From positions 248,001 to 312,000 of the forward strand of contig JAYRZB010000004.1 of assembly GCA_041916675.1 (NCBI GenBank): DNA of 64,000 nt. Reading direction: 5' to 3'. Below the pieces are notes generated by a model. That model saw only the letters and a program-made list of their open reading frames with translations. It had not been told where the DNA came from and searched no databases. This DNA is from JAYRZB01 sp041916675 (lineage in GTDB: Bacteria; Pseudomonadota; Alphaproteobacteria; Rhizobiales; Devosiaceae). Shown here piece by piece: positions 17,071 to 25,949 of the stretch; position 1 is the stretch's first letter, and each line of letters opens with the position of its first letter. Position numbers and translations under genes: made by a program.

Positions 17071-18348
17071 ATGAGCAAGCAATTCGATCCCATCGTTGTC
17101 ACCGGCATGGGGGTCGTCGGCCCCCTCGGTGTTGGCGCCGATGCCAGCTGGCAGCGCCTGCTCGCCGGCCAGAGCGGTATCCGGCGCAACGACCGGGTCG
17201 ATCTGGGGGCATTGCCCTGTCACATCGCCGGCCTCGTTCCGTCCCGGGCCAGCGATCCGAATGGATTCGATCCACTCGATTTCATCGATCCCAAAGACAT
17301 CAAGAAGATGGACACTTTCATCCACTACGGCATCGGCGCCGCCACCGAAGCGCTGGCCCAATCCGGATGGAACCCACAGACTGATGCCGACCGTGAGGCA
17401 ACGGCCACCATCATCGGCACGGGCGTGGGCGGCTTTCCTGCCATGACCGAGGCCACCCGTACGCTCGACGAAAAGGGGCCGCGCCGCCTTTCGCCTTTTC
17501 TCGTGCCGTCATTTCTGGCCAATCTGGCCGCCGGCTGGATTTCGATCCGCGGCAGTTTTCGCGGTCCGCTCGGCGCGCCGGTCACCGCTTGCGCCGCCTC
17601 GGCGCAGGCCATCGGCGATGGCATGCGCCTGATCCGTTCAGGCGAAGCGGAGGTTGCCATCGTGGGTGGCGCGGAAGCCTGCATCGATCCTGTCACCATT
17701 GGCGGCTTTGCTGCGGCCCGTGCCCTTTCGATCAGCCACAACGATGATCCTGCGGCGGCCTCGCGGCCTCTCGATCAGGCCCGTGATGGTTTCGTTCTTG
17801 CCGAGGGCGCGGCGGTGCTCGTCATCGAAACGCTCAGCCACGCTCGGGCACGTGGTGCCACTCCGCTGGCGGTGCTGTCCGGTTACGGCACCAGCGCCGA
17901 TGCCTACCATCTCACCGCCTCGCCGCCCGATGGCGACGGTGCCAAACGCGCCATGCGCGGTGCTCTCAAGATGGCTGGACTGGCCCCTCAGGATATCGGC
18001 TTCATCAATGCTCATTCCACATCGACGTCTGTCGGAGATTCAGCAGAGATTGCCTCGATTTTGAACATTTTTGAACATAGCGGACGAGAATTGTCGATTT
18101 CCGCAACAAAGTCGGCAACCGGCCATTTGCTGGGCGCGGCGGGCGCTATTGCCACTATATTCGCCATTCAGGCCCTGCGCGAAGGCACCCTTCCGCCTAC
18201 CCTGAACCTGACCAATCCGGATGAAGATGCCGCGCGCTTCCATCTGCCGACGGTGGCAACGCAAAAGCAGGTAAGTCACGCAATGGTCAATGCTTTTGGC
18301 TTCGGCGGCGTAAACGCCTCGCTGGTGGTCAGCCGCGTCCCGTCTTGA
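17071..18348 (+). CDS. Beta-ketoacyl-ACP synthase II family protein (FabF paralogue)
   Basis: 425 residues, thiolase-fold condensing enzyme that elongates acyl-ACP with malonyl-ACP. The active Cys is in VTACAASAQAIGDG, the two His are in NAHSTSTSVGD and KSATGHLLGAAGAI, and the C-terminal AFGFGGVNASLVV closes the fold. The usual motif is NAHGTST; here Gly is Ser. There is no acpP or fabG beside it, and the pairing with a MarR regulator and dyad suggests a specialised or regulated second KAS rather than the main FabF. The stop region overlaps the convergent TfoX-like gene by 20 bases. Confidence 0.85.
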   Translation: MSKQFDPIVVTGMGVVGPLGVGADASWQRLLAGQSGIRRNDRVDLGALPCHIAGLVPSRASDPNGFDPLDFIDPKDIKKMDTFIHYGIGAATEALAQSGWNPQTDADREATATIIGTGVGGFPAMTEATRTLDEKGPRRLSPFLVPSFLANLAAGWISIRGSFRGPLGAPVTACAASAQAIGDGMRLIRSGEAEVAIVGGAEACIDPVTIGGFAAARALSISHNDDPAAASRPLDQARDGFVLAEGAAVLVIETLSHARARGATPLAVLSGYGTSADAYHLTASPPDGDGAKRAMRGALKMAGLAPQDIGFINAHSTSTSVGDSAEIASILNIFEHSGRELSISATKSATGHLLGAAGAIATIFAIQALREGTLPPTLNLTNPDEDAARFHLPTVATQKQVSHAMVNAFGFGGVNASLVVSRVPS

Positions 18349-18679
18349 CTTTGGGGGGCAGGGTAGCGGCATAGCCGAGGCACAGCCGCACCCAGTTCTC
18401 TAGTTGCTCGTCATCTTCGATGGCGTCGCGATTGACCACGAGGAACCCGGCCATCCTCTTGGCATCGAAGTCGATGGCATCGGCGCCCGGCAAGGCGCGG
18501 GCATGCGCCTCGTCGGCCCTGGCAAATCGCGCCATCAGCTCGCCCTTGCTGGTGACGCCTAAAAACATGTTATTGTTGATGAAATAGCCAATTCCGCCAA
18601 ACATCCTCTTCTCGCTCACGCCGGGGTCGCCGCCCACCAGCGCGCGCACTCGCGATGCTAGTTCATCCCGATCATTCAT
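18329..18679 (-). CDS. TfoX/Sxy N-terminal domain protein
   Basis: 116 residues covering only the TfoX N-terminal domain: KRMFGGIGYFINNNMFLGV and LMARFARADEA, then MAGFLVVNRDAIEDDEQLENWV. In gammaproteobacteria TfoX/Sxy activates competence genes with CRP; stand-alone N-domains in alphaproteobacteria have no proven role. Its start overlaps the GFA gene's stop by 8 bases (translational coupling likely) and its 3' end overlaps the convergent KAS II gene by 20 bases. Confidence 0.85.
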   Translation of the reverse strand: MNDRDELASRVRALVGGDPGVSEKRMFGGIGYFINNNMFLGVTSKGELMARFARADEAHARALPGADAIDFDAKRMAGFLVVNRDAIEDDEQLENWVRLCLGYAATLPPKVKTGRG

Positions 18680-19115
18680 GGGTTTGCTCCCGATAGGTAT
18701 TATGCCGCGGCAGGTGGTCGGCGATCACATCCCAGCCGCGCCTGGTGCGGGCAAAGATCACCTGGCTCGGCTCAAACCAGTCGTTCTGCCCGGTAAACAG
18801 CCCAACCGGCAGCATGATGGATCGCTCGTTGCGGCTTGACCTGCCATAGATCGGCGTGCCGCAGGCGGGGCAGAAATGCCGGGTGAACGTCGCGCCCGAC
18901 GCCGCAATCCGCCCAAATCCGCGCGTTTCCCCGGTCACCGTAACGTCAGAGGCGCTTGCAATCGCAATCGTAGAGTGACCTGTGCCCGTTGCCCTCTGGC
19001 AATCCTCGCAGGCGCAGATCAGCATCGAATAGATCGGCCCCTTTAATGCAACGCTCACCGCGCCACACGCACAGCGGGCAGTCAGGTCCAGCACAATTCG
19101 GTTCGTTTTGGCCAT
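18672..19115 (-). CDS. GFA family (Mss4-fold, zinc-binding) protein
   Basis: 147 residues of the GFA family, named for glutathione-dependent formaldehyde-activating enzyme, though most members are of unknown function. The zinc-binding Cys pattern is complete: RCACGAVSV, LICACEDCQRATGTGHS and HFCPACGTPIYG. The frame is open to 19166, but MAKTNRIVLD at 19115 is the expected start. It is coupled to the TfoX-like gene downstream. Confidence 0.85.
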   Translation of the reverse strand: MAKTNRIVLDLTARCACGAVSVALKGPIYSMLICACEDCQRATGTGHSTIAIASASDVTVTGETRGFGRIAASGATFTRHFCPACGTPIYGRSSRNERSIMLPVGLFTGQNDWFEPSQVIFARTRRGWDVIADHLPRHNTYREQTHE

Positions 19116-19210
19116 GCTTGAGGCTGGCACGCTGCCCCTTCCCTTGCAAGGCGCCCCAACTTGCATTTTGCCCCCCTTGGGCTTAATCGGGCCGATGGGA
19201 GAGCATTTTC

Positions 19211-19771
19211 ATGACGTCGAAATTGCCTGATTATCCAATATTGACCGAGCGTTTGCGCCTCCGTCCGCTGCGTCGCGGCGATGTCGATGCCGTCTTCGCC
19301 TATCGCCAGCGCGCCGATGTTGCGCAGTATCTTTTCGACCTGCCGTTGACCCGCGAAGCCTGCGCCGAAACCGTGCAGCAGCGCAGCGCCCGCCTTGCCT
19401 TCGAGCAGGAGGGAGATGCCATTTTTGTCGCCGCCGAAAGGTTGGAGGACAATGTTTTGATCGGCGAGGTCTCGCTTGCTTGGCGCTCCGCCGAGGCCCG
19501 GCAGGCCGAAATCGGCTTCATTTTCAATCCTGAATTCGGTGGGCAGGGTTATGCCACCGAAGCGGCCGCCGCGATGGTCACTTTGGCCTTTCGTGGTCTC
19601 GATATCCACCGCGTCTTCGGCCGATGCGATGCCCGCAACCTGCCTTCAGCCCGCCTGATGGAACGGCTGGGCATGCGGCGAGAGGCGCATTTCCGGCACC
19701 ACGCCATGTTTAAGGGGCAATGGGACGAGGAGTTCGTCTATGCCATCCTTGAGGATGAGTGGACAGACTAA
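19211..19771 (+). CDS. GNAT N-acetyltransferase, RimJ/RimL type
   Basis: 186 residues: LTERLRLRPLRRGDVDAVFA at the N-terminus, EIGFIFNPEFGGQGYATEAA with the acetyl-CoA binding R/Q-x-x-G-x-G/A loop, and FGRCDARNLPSARLMERLGM then WDEEFVYAILEDEW at the end. This is the class that acetylates ribosomal protein N-termini or small amines; the substrate is unknown. The next gene is a close paralogue in tandem. Confidence 0.85.
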   Translation: MTSKLPDYPILTERLRLRPLRRGDVDAVFAYRQRADVAQYLFDLPLTREACAETVQQRSARLAFEQEGDAIFVAAERLEDNVLIGEVSLAWRSAEARQAEIGFIFNPEFGGQGYATEAAAAMVTLAFRGLDIHRVFGRCDARNLPSARLMERLGMRREAHFRHHAMFKGQWDEEFVYAILEDEWTD

Positions 19772-19853
19772 CGTGAATTTTCCAGTTTTGGGCTGGAACT
19801 CCTCTGTCGCCACAACGTTCCCTCTCTGCCACTGAGTGCGGAGGGTGGAGGCG

Positions 19854-20447
19854 ATGAATATGACTGCTTTGCCTATTGAAACCGACAGACTTTCTTTGCG
19901 AACGTTTATCCATGGCGACATCGATGCGGTCGCCGCTTATCACATGCTGCCCGAAGTACAGCGTTACCTGGATTGGAAAGCGCGCGACCTTGCCGAGTGC
20001 AACGCCGCACTCGACGTTCTCCGCCATCAAGTGGCCCTGCGCCGTCCCGGCGATACGCTGGCCCTGGCCGTCGTCCGCAAAAGTGATGGGAAACTGATTG
20101 GTCATGTGTCCTTGCGTTGGCACGACGCAACGGCTGGCCAAGCCGAACTGCGGTTCGTGTTCAACCCAACCTTCCGCCGACAGGGCTATGCCGCCGAGGC
20201 CGTCCACGCCGCCATTCAGTTCGGCTTCCGCGAATTTGGCTTCCACCGGATATTCGCCCGCTGCGATGCCCGCAATCAGGCGTCTGCCCGCATGATGAAA
20301 GGGCTCGGCATGCGCCTTGAGGCCCATTTCCGCGAGCATGCGCTTTTTGAGGGTGAATGGGACGAAGAGCTGCATTTTGCCATTCTCAACCGCGAATGGC
20401 AGCGCTCGCCCAAGGTGCGTGACATCGGCGTGCACCGAGTGGCGTGA
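19854..20447 (+). CDS. GNAT N-acetyltransferase, tandem paralogue
   Basis: 197 residues, clearly related to the preceding protein: RFVFNPTFRRQGYAAEAVHA, then FARCDARNQASARMMKGLGM and EGEWDEELHFAILNREW mirror the same segments of its neighbour. The first ATG at 19836 is possible, but a GGAGG site better fits the ATG at 19854. The pair arose by local duplication and has diverged mainly in the N-terminal substrate-binding half. Confidence 0.83.
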   Translation: MNMTALPIETDRLSLRTFIHGDIDAVAAYHMLPEVQRYLDWKARDLAECNAALDVLRHQVALRRPGDTLALAVVRKSDGKLIGHVSLRWHDATAGQAELRFVFNPTFRRQGYAAEAVHAAIQFGFREFGFHRIFARCDARNQASARMMKGLGMRLEAHFREHALFEGEWDEELHFAILNREWQRSPKVRDIGVHRVA

Positions 20448-20518
20448 CTCGTCCGCCTTCCAGGGCTTGATCTTTCGCCCCGTTGCGCCCTATCACCCGC
20501 GGACACGGGGAAATGCGC

Positions 20519-21313
20519 ATGGCTGGCACCGACACATCGCAGGACATCACCTTCCGGCCCGCGCCGGCCGTTATTCTGTGCGAGCCGCAACTCGGCGAAA
20601 ATATTGGCACTGCGGCCCGGGCCATGGCCAATTTCGGCCTCTGGGACCTGCGCATTGTCAATCCGCGTGACGGTTGGCCGAATGAAAAAGCCGTGGCCGC
20701 CGCATCGCGCGCCGATCACGTGATCGAGCGCGTTCGGGTTTTCGATACTGTTGAGGCAGCGATCGCTGACCTCTCGATGGTCCTCGCCACCACCGCGCGA
20801 CGGCGCGACCTGCAAAAGCCGGTCTACGGTCCCGAGGAAGGCGCAAAGCGCATCGTCTCCCACATCAATACCGGTGCCGGGGCGGGTATCCTGTTCGGGC
20901 GCGAGAAGTGGGGGCTATACAACGAAGAGGTCGGGCTGGCCGATGCCATTGTCACCTTTCCGGTCGAGGCGGCCTTTGCCTCGCTGAACATCGCCCAAGC
21001 TGTTTTGCTGATGGCGTATGAATGGCGCCAGCAGGCAGACAAGGGCGAGATTCTGCCCTTTGATGGCGGGCTCGACCCTGTCGCTGAGCGCTCGGAGTTG
21101 CTCGGCCTCTTTGGCCACCTCGAAGAAACCCTTGATCGCACGGGTTTTTTCAAGACCGACGACAAGCGGCCCACGATGGTCAACAACCTGCGCGCCATTT
21201 TCACCCGCGCCGGGCTATCCGATCAGGAAATCCGCACCATGCGCGGCGTCATCTCCTCGATCGACCGCAAGCACGAGCGCCACAATCTGGTTCGCGGCAA
21301 CACTGAAGAATAA
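20519..21313 (+). CDS. trmJ: tRNA (cytidine/uridine-2'-O-)-methyltransferase TrmJ
   Basis: About 264 residues of the SPOUT family. The N-terminal part has VILCEPQLGENIGTAARAM and NFGLWDLRIVNPRDGWPNEKA, and the knot motifs ILFGREKWGLYNEEV and FPVEAAFASLNIAQAV that bind SAM; the C-terminal helix is the TrmJ extension. TrmJ 2'-O-methylates tRNA position 32. The open frame begins at 20483; ATGs at 20513 and 20519 sit behind GGGGA and either may start the protein. Confidence 0.88.
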   Translation: MAGTDTSQDITFRPAPAVILCEPQLGENIGTAARAMANFGLWDLRIVNPRDGWPNEKAVAAASRADHVIERVRVFDTVEAAIADLSMVLATTARRRDLQKPVYGPEEGAKRIVSHINTGAGAGILFGREKWGLYNEEVGLADAIVTFPVEAAFASLNIAQAVLLMAYEWRQQADKGEILPFDGGLDPVAERSELLGLFGHLEETLDRTGFFKTDDKRPTMVNNLRAIFTRAGLSDQEIRTMRGVISSIDRKHERHNLVRGNTEE

Positions 21314-21387
21314 ATCGCCACGACTGGACGGATTTGGCGGTTGCGGCTTTGACTGCGGCATTTTGACATGGCATTGCAGTGCCCATC

Positions 21388-22629
21388 ATGAGCACATCCT
21401 CCCCCGCCGTCGCGCCCAGCACCAAGGCGTTTTCCTACCTGCGATACCGGCTGTTCTGGGCCTCTGCGCTCACCACCAGTTTCGCGGTGCAGATCATGTC
21501 GGTGGCAGTCGGCTGGCAGGTCTATGACCTGACCGGCAACACGCTCTATCTCGGGCTGATTGGTCTCCTGCAGTTCTTGCCTGCGCTGGTTCTAGTTTTG
21601 GTCACCGGGCTTGTCGCCGACCGATTCAATCGCCGCATGATCATGGCGATATGCCTCGGCGTCGAGCTGGTTTGTGCCTTTGTCCTGTTTGCTTTCGCCA
21701 ATGCGCAGGGCCACGAGATCTGGCCTATCTTTGTCGTTCTGGTCTTCCTCGGGCTGGCGCGCGCCTTCCTCAACCCTGCGGTTGATTCCCTGGCGCCCAA
21801 TCTTGTTCCGCCCGAAGCACTCGCAAACGCCATTGCCATCAATTCAACCGCCTGGCAGTTGGCCTCCATTCTGGGCCCGGTGGCCGGCGGCCTGCTGTAC
21901 GGCATCAACAACTGGGTGCCCTATGGCACAGCGGTCGTCCTGTTGATGGTATCGATCACCTGCGTCCTGCTGATCCCCAAGCCGCCACAGCGCGAGTCGC
22001 ATCAGGCCACCTCGATGCAGACCATGCTGGCCGGCTTCCGCTACATCTGGGGCGAAAAGATCGTGCTGGGCGCCATCTCGCTCGATCTGTTCGCAGTGCT
22101 GCTTGGCGGTGCCGTGGCGCTCATGCCGGTGTTCGCCCGCGATATTCTGGAGGTCGGCCCATGGGGCCTGGGCATGTTGCGCGCCGCCCCGGGCATTGGT
22201 GCCATTGCCATGGCCCTTACGCTGGCCCGCTTCCCCATCCGCGACCATGCAGGGCGCATCCTCTTCGTCTTCGTGTTCTTGTTCGGTCTCTTCACGCTTG
22301 TCTTCGGCCTTTCCAAGGTCGCATGGCTGTCTATCCCGATGCTGGTGCTGATGGGCGCGACGGACATGGTCAGTGTCGTCCTGCGCGAAACGCTTATGCA
22401 GCTCTGGACGCCCGACGAGGTTCGCGGTCGCGTTTCGGCGGTTAACCGCGTCTTCATTGGTGCCTCCAACGAGCTGGGTGAGTTCCGTGCCGGTGTTGTC
22501 GCCTTCTATATTGGCGCGGCAGCGGCGGTGGCGGTTGGTGGCGCGGGCACCATGCTTGTCGCCGTCACCTGGCCGCTGATGTTCCCCGGCCTCGCCAAGG
22601 CCCGCCGCATCGACAGGAAGATGGTCTGA
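21388..22629 (+). CDS. MFS transporter, EntS-like exporter family
   Basis: About 413 residues with twelve hydrophobic segments and the MFS_3 features of the enterobactin-exporter type: LTTSFAVQIMSVAVGWQVYDLT in helix 1, the loop GLVADRFNRRMIM, and LARAFLNPAVDSLAPNLVPP. Substrate unknown; relatives export siderophores or drugs. A GTG at 21379 is an alternative start. Downstream gap leads to the rpsD promoter. Confidence 0.85.
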   Translation: MSTSSPAVAPSTKAFSYLRYRLFWASALTTSFAVQIMSVAVGWQVYDLTGNTLYLGLIGLLQFLPALVLVLVTGLVADRFNRRMIMAICLGVELVCAFVLFAFANAQGHEIWPIFVVLVFLGLARAFLNPAVDSLAPNLVPPEALANAIAINSTAWQLASILGPVAGGLLYGINNWVPYGTAVVLLMVSITCVLLIPKPPQRESHQATSMQTMLAGFRYIWGEKIVLGAISLDLFAVLLGGAVALMPVFARDILEVGPWGLGMLRAAPGIGAIAMALTLARFPIRDHAGRILFVFVFLFGLFTLVFGLSKVAWLSIPMLVLMGATDMVSVVLRETLMQLWTPDEVRGRVSAVNRVFIGASNELGEFRAGVVAFYIGAAAAVAVGGAGTMLVAVTWPLMFPGLAKARRIDRKMV

Positions 22630-22653
22630 AACGTCGCCAAAGCCGCACGGCGC

Positions 22654-22682
22654 TTGACTCATCGGGCTTTGCCCTCTATCAC
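22654..22682 (+). promoter_or_regulatory. Candidate rpsD promoter
   Basis: TTGACT (22654-22659), a 17-base spacer, and TATCAC (22677-22682) match the housekeeping sigma pattern. Transcription would start near 22689 and leave a leader of about 135 bases before rpsD. The leader contains a CCCCGG...CCGGGG stem near 22698-22716, which might serve autogenous control by S4; that is inference. Confidence 0.6.
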
Positions 22683-22825
22683 GCGGCCACCTGTCCGCCC
22701 CCGGTTCGTTGCCGGGGCGATAGGCGCACCCGAGATCTTCTCAATCGAGCGAGGTCTGTCGGCCCAAGGGCAACCGCGGGCAGAGGAGGGCGCAGCCTTT
22801 TCAAATTGTCTCGAAAGGACTAGCG

Positions 22826-23443
22826 ATGACGAAGCGCCATGATGTGAAATACAAGATCGACCGCCGCCTTGGTGAAAACCTCTGGGGCCGTCCCAAGAGC
22901 CCGCTGAACAACCGCGCCTATGGCCCGGGCCAGCACGGCCAGCGCCGCAAGGGCAAGACCTCCGACTATGGTCTGCAGCTGCGCGCCAAGCAGAAGCTCA
23001 AGGGCTACTATGGCTCGATCACCGAAAAGGCGTTCAAGCGCCTCTATGCCGAAGCCGCCCGCGTGCGTGGTGATACCGGTGAAAACCTGATCGGCCTGCT
23101 GGAAAGCCGCCTGGACGCGATCATCTACCGCGCCAAGTTCGTGCCGACCGTGTTCGCCGCCCGCCAGTTTGTCAGCCACGGCCACGTTCTGGTCAACGGC
23201 AAGCGCGTCAACATCCCATCCTACCAGGTCAAGGTTGGTGACAAGGTCGAACTGCGCGAACGTTCGCGCCAGCTCGGTGTTGTCCTCGAGGCCGTCCAAC
23301 TGGCTGAACGCGATGTGCCCGACTATATCGAAGTCGATCACGCCAAGATGAGCGCCACCTTTGCGCGCGTCCCGGCCCTCGCCGATGTGCCCTATCCGGT
23401 CCAGATGGAACCGAACCTGGTCGTCGAATTCTATTCGCGCTAA
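22826..23443 (+). CDS. rpsD: 30S ribosomal protein S4
   Basis: 205 residues. It starts TKRHDVKYKIDRRLGENLWG as in alphaproteobacterial S4, which lacks the zinc-Cys motif of other groups, and carries the S4 RNA-binding domain (about 94-155) with ESRLDAIIYRAKFV and ARQFVSHGHVLVNGKRVNIPS. S4 nucleates the 30S subunit by binding 16S rRNA. A strong terminator follows directly. As in related genomes, the gene stands alone, outside the alpha operon. Confidence 0.98.
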   Translation: MTKRHDVKYKIDRRLGENLWGRPKSPLNNRAYGPGQHGQRRKGKTSDYGLQLRAKQKLKGYYGSITEKAFKRLYAEAARVRGDTGENLIGLLESRLDAIIYRAKFVPTVFAARQFVSHGHVLVNGKRVNIPSYQVKVGDKVELRERSRQLGVVLEAVQLAERDVPDYIEVDHAKMSATFARVPALADVPYPVQMEPNLVVEFYSR

Positions 23444-23463
23444 TAGCCGCGAACCTCAAAGCG

Positions 23464-23497
23464 AAAGGGCCGCCCCTCGGGGCGGCCCTTTTGTTTT
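23464..23497 (+). terminator. rpsD rho-independent terminator
   Basis: AAAGGGCCGCCCC (23464-23476) pairs with GGGGCGGCCCTTT (23479-23491), followed by TTGTTTT. The stop of rpsD is 20 bases upstream. This is the clearest intrinsic terminator in the window. Confidence 0.92.
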
Positions 23498-23532
23498 GGG
23501 ATTGTGGGTCGCCTCAGGCGAACCACAATACT

Positions 23533-24906
23533 TCAGATTGAAGCCGCATCCCCGACGGATACCTTGATCGGTTCCTGATCGCGAGGGATGAAGCTCTCGA
23601 AGCGGTGCAGACGCATGTAGATTGATTGCAGTTCGACGATGGTAGTCCATGCGCGGGCAAAGAACTGGAACGAAGAAGCCACTTCGCCAAAAGCGTTCTG
23701 CACTTGTTGGTAGGCACCGAGTGTCAGTGTTCCGGCGAGGATTGAGGGGGACAGCGTGAGTAGGGGTACATATCCGGCAACCTGCAGGTACGCATAGCGG
23801 GCGAGGTTGAAGTAGGTGTAGTGAAAGTAGAGCCGGTAGTAGTTTTTCTGCACATTGGCGAATAGCTCGCGGAAAGTCGGTGCGTCGGCCCGGTCCACGT
23901 TGTCCTCGCCGTACACCAGTTCCTTGCGGAGTGCGGCTTCAACCTTCTGGTTCTCAAAATTCAACCCGGGCAGCCGGATACCCACGATCCAAAGCAGCCC
24001 GGTGCCGAACGCTGAGACAACCAGCGCCACCCATACGAGGCTGCCGGGGACCGATCCAATGATGGGCACCTCGGTGATGTTGGCTGAAAGCCCCCACAAG
24101 ATCGGAAGGAACACGACCAGTGTCATCAGTGCCGACACGAAGCTCGTGCCCAGATCCTCCACAATCGAGGCAAAACGCATGGTGTCTTCCTGCACGCGTT
24201 GCGCTGCGCCTTCGGTGCTGCGCAGGGCCGGCCAGTAGAGCATGTAGTAAGCCGTCATGGCCTTTCGCCACCGGAACACGTAGTGCGAAGTGAAAAAGGC
24301 AGCAAATACGAGGAAGATGATATTGGGCAGGAGCACTGCCATCAGCGTAACCACATAAGGCCAGTATTCTTCGGGAGATACTGATCCCGGCTCGCTCAAT
24401 GCCTTCTGAAGCACATTGAAGAAGCCGCCCTGCCAGTCGTTCACGAAGGCGCTGACCTGAACCTGACCATACGTGATCAACAAGAGCGCGGTACTCCCAA
24501 CCACGCTCCACCAATACCACTGGTTGCGCTTGTAGAAGTACCAGAAGACACAGAAAATGATCGAACAGATCAGGATGTACCAGTATTCCCAGATGCGCGG
24601 GCCATTGAGAAATCGCGTATCTTCGGCCACACAGCTGGCGGCTTGGGCGGTCGCGCCCCCTTCAGTAGCAGTTGGGGCGCTGACTTGCGGCGCATCCGTT
24701 TGTGTGGAGGCAGTGGTGTCCGTAGTCGCTGCCGCATCCGCCGACACATCGCTTGGCGCGCAGATTGTGGGTGTCAGAAAGCGATCAATGCTGATCGCTC
24801 CACGTAACGGTTCGCCAGCAAGCTGGAAGACCAGAGTTGTGAATAGCATCCACACCAACGCGGAAGCAAAAAACAGCCTTGGATTCGGGAAGAAGGAACG
24901 GAACAC
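23533..24906 (-). CDS. bacA: SbmA/BacA-family peptide transporter with enlarged first periplasmic loop
   Basis: 457 residues; SbmA/BacA proteins are usually about 400-430. BacA imports proline-rich and NCR-type peptides by proton coupling and affects very-long-chain lipid A in rhizobia. The family fold is clear: RNQWYWWSVV, GGFFNVLQKAL, FRWRKAMTAYYMLYWPALRSTEGAAQRVQEDT, and in the C-terminal half NYYRLYFHYTYFNLARYAYLQ and RLHRFESFI. Residues 49-92, between membrane helix 1 and 2, are an Ala/Thr-rich low-complexity stretch bracketed by Cys49 and Cys92. Single gene convergent with rpsD; it starts well before ttcA (177-base divergent gap). Confidence 0.9.
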   Translation of the reverse strand: MFRSFFPNPRLFFASALVWMLFTTLVFQLAGEPLRGAISIDRFLTPTICAPSDVSADAAATTDTTASTQTDAPQVSAPTATEGGATAQAASCVAEDTRFLNGPRIWEYWYILICSIIFCVFWYFYKRNQWYWWSVVGSTALLLITYGQVQVSAFVNDWQGGFFNVLQKALSEPGSVSPEEYWPYVVTLMAVLLPNIIFLVFAAFFTSHYVFRWRKAMTAYYMLYWPALRSTEGAAQRVQEDTMRFASIVEDLGTSFVSALMTLVVFLPILWGLSANITEVPIIGSVPGSLVWVALVVSAFGTGLLWIVGIRLPGLNFENQKVEAALRKELVYGEDNVDRADAPTFRELFANVQKNYYRLYFHYTYFNLARYAYLQVAGYVPLLTLSPSILAGTLTLGAYQQVQNAFGEVASSFQFFARAWTTIVELQSIYMRLHRFESFIPRDQEPIKVSVGDAASI

Positions 24907-25082
24907 CGCGCGACTCCTGATGTTCGGTGAGGTTGTGTCATCTAACTGACGTAAATCTTACAAAGCAAGAAAGGCGTGGAGGCGTCCGTCTGAGTCAAAG
25001 CTTGCGATAGAACTATGGAACTGCTTCCCCTCAGCGGCCCAAGACGCTATCAGCAACGGCGCTGGCAGCCAGGAGTTTCGCC

Positions 25083-25949
25083 ATGGATCAGATCGCGCTC
25101 GAACCTGCGTCCGACGCCGCCGATGAGGACCTCTCCGGCGCCCACCCGCTGTTTGCCCATGTCCCGACATCAGTGGCATTCAACAAGCTGCGCAAGCGGC
25201 TGATCCGGCAGATGCGCGAGGCCATCGATACCTTCGGCATGGTGCGGCCAGGCGAACGCTGGTTGGTGGCGATTTCGGGCGGCAAGGATTCCTATGGCAT
25301 GCTGGCGCTGCTGTTAGATCTGAAATGGCGCGGCCTTTTGCCTGTCGATCTTTTGGCCTGCAACCTTGATCAGGGCCAGCCGAACTTTCCCAAGCACATC
25401 CTGCCCGACTGGCTGAGCAAGAACGGCATCGCCCATCGCATCGAGTATCAGGACACCTATTCGATTGTCACCGACAAGCTGCCGGCCGGCGCGACCTATT
25501 GTTCGCTGTGTTCGCGGCTGCGGCGTGGCCACCTCTATCGCATTGCGCGGGAGGAGGGATGCTCGGCCCTGGTGCTCGGCCATCACCGCGAAGATAGTCT
25601 TGAGACCTTTTTCCTCAATCTCTTCCACGGCGGAAAGCTCGCTGCCATGCCGCCGCGGTTGATGAATGACGAGGGCGATGTGGAGGTCCTGCGGCCGATG
25701 ATCTACTGCGCCGAGGATGACCTGGCCCGTTTTTCTGAAGCCATGGCCTTTCCCATCATTCCGTGTGATCTCTGCGGCAGCCAGGACGGGCTGCAGCGCA
25801 ATGCCATGAAAGCCATGCTCGATGGCTTTGAGAAAACCATGCCCGGCCGCAAGGATGTCATGATCCGTGCGCTCGGGAATGTCCGTCCGAGCCACCTTCT
25901 CGACCCCAAACTTTTCAACTTCATGGCGCTTGGCGCTGGAGACAATTGA
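25083..25949 (+). CDS. ttcA: tRNA 2-thiocytidine(32) synthetase TtcA
   Basis: 288 residues. The ATP-binding PP-loop SGGKDSYGML is at about residues 63-72; two CxxC motifs, YCSLCSRLRRG and PCDLCGSQDG, hold the [4Fe-4S] cluster needed to thiolate C32 of tRNA. The segment HRIEYQDTYSIV and VLGHHREDSLETFFLN match the family. An AGGAG site lies 8 bases before the ATG. The stop overlaps the next start (TGATG), so the downstream phosphatase gene is translationally coupled. Confidence 0.95.
   Translation: MDQIALEPASDAADEDLSGAHPLFAHVPTSVAFNKLRKRLIRQMREAIDTFGMVRPGERWLVAISGGKDSYGMLALLLDLKWRGLLPVDLLACNLDQGQPNFPKHILPDWLSKNGIAHRIEYQDTYSIVTDKLPAGATYCSLCSRLRRGHLYRIAREEGCSALVLGHHREDSLETFFLNLFHGGKLAAMPPRLMNDEGDVEVLRPMIYCAEDDLARFSEAMAFPIIPCDLCGSQDGLQRNAMKAMLDGFEKTMPGRKDVMIRALGNVRPSHLLDPKLFNFMALGAGDN

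Noticed and set aside
18063..18076. GAAC-N6-GAAC resembling a LexA box
   Set aside because: Spacing is 6 not 7, and it is inside the KAS II coding sequence, from a direct repeat.
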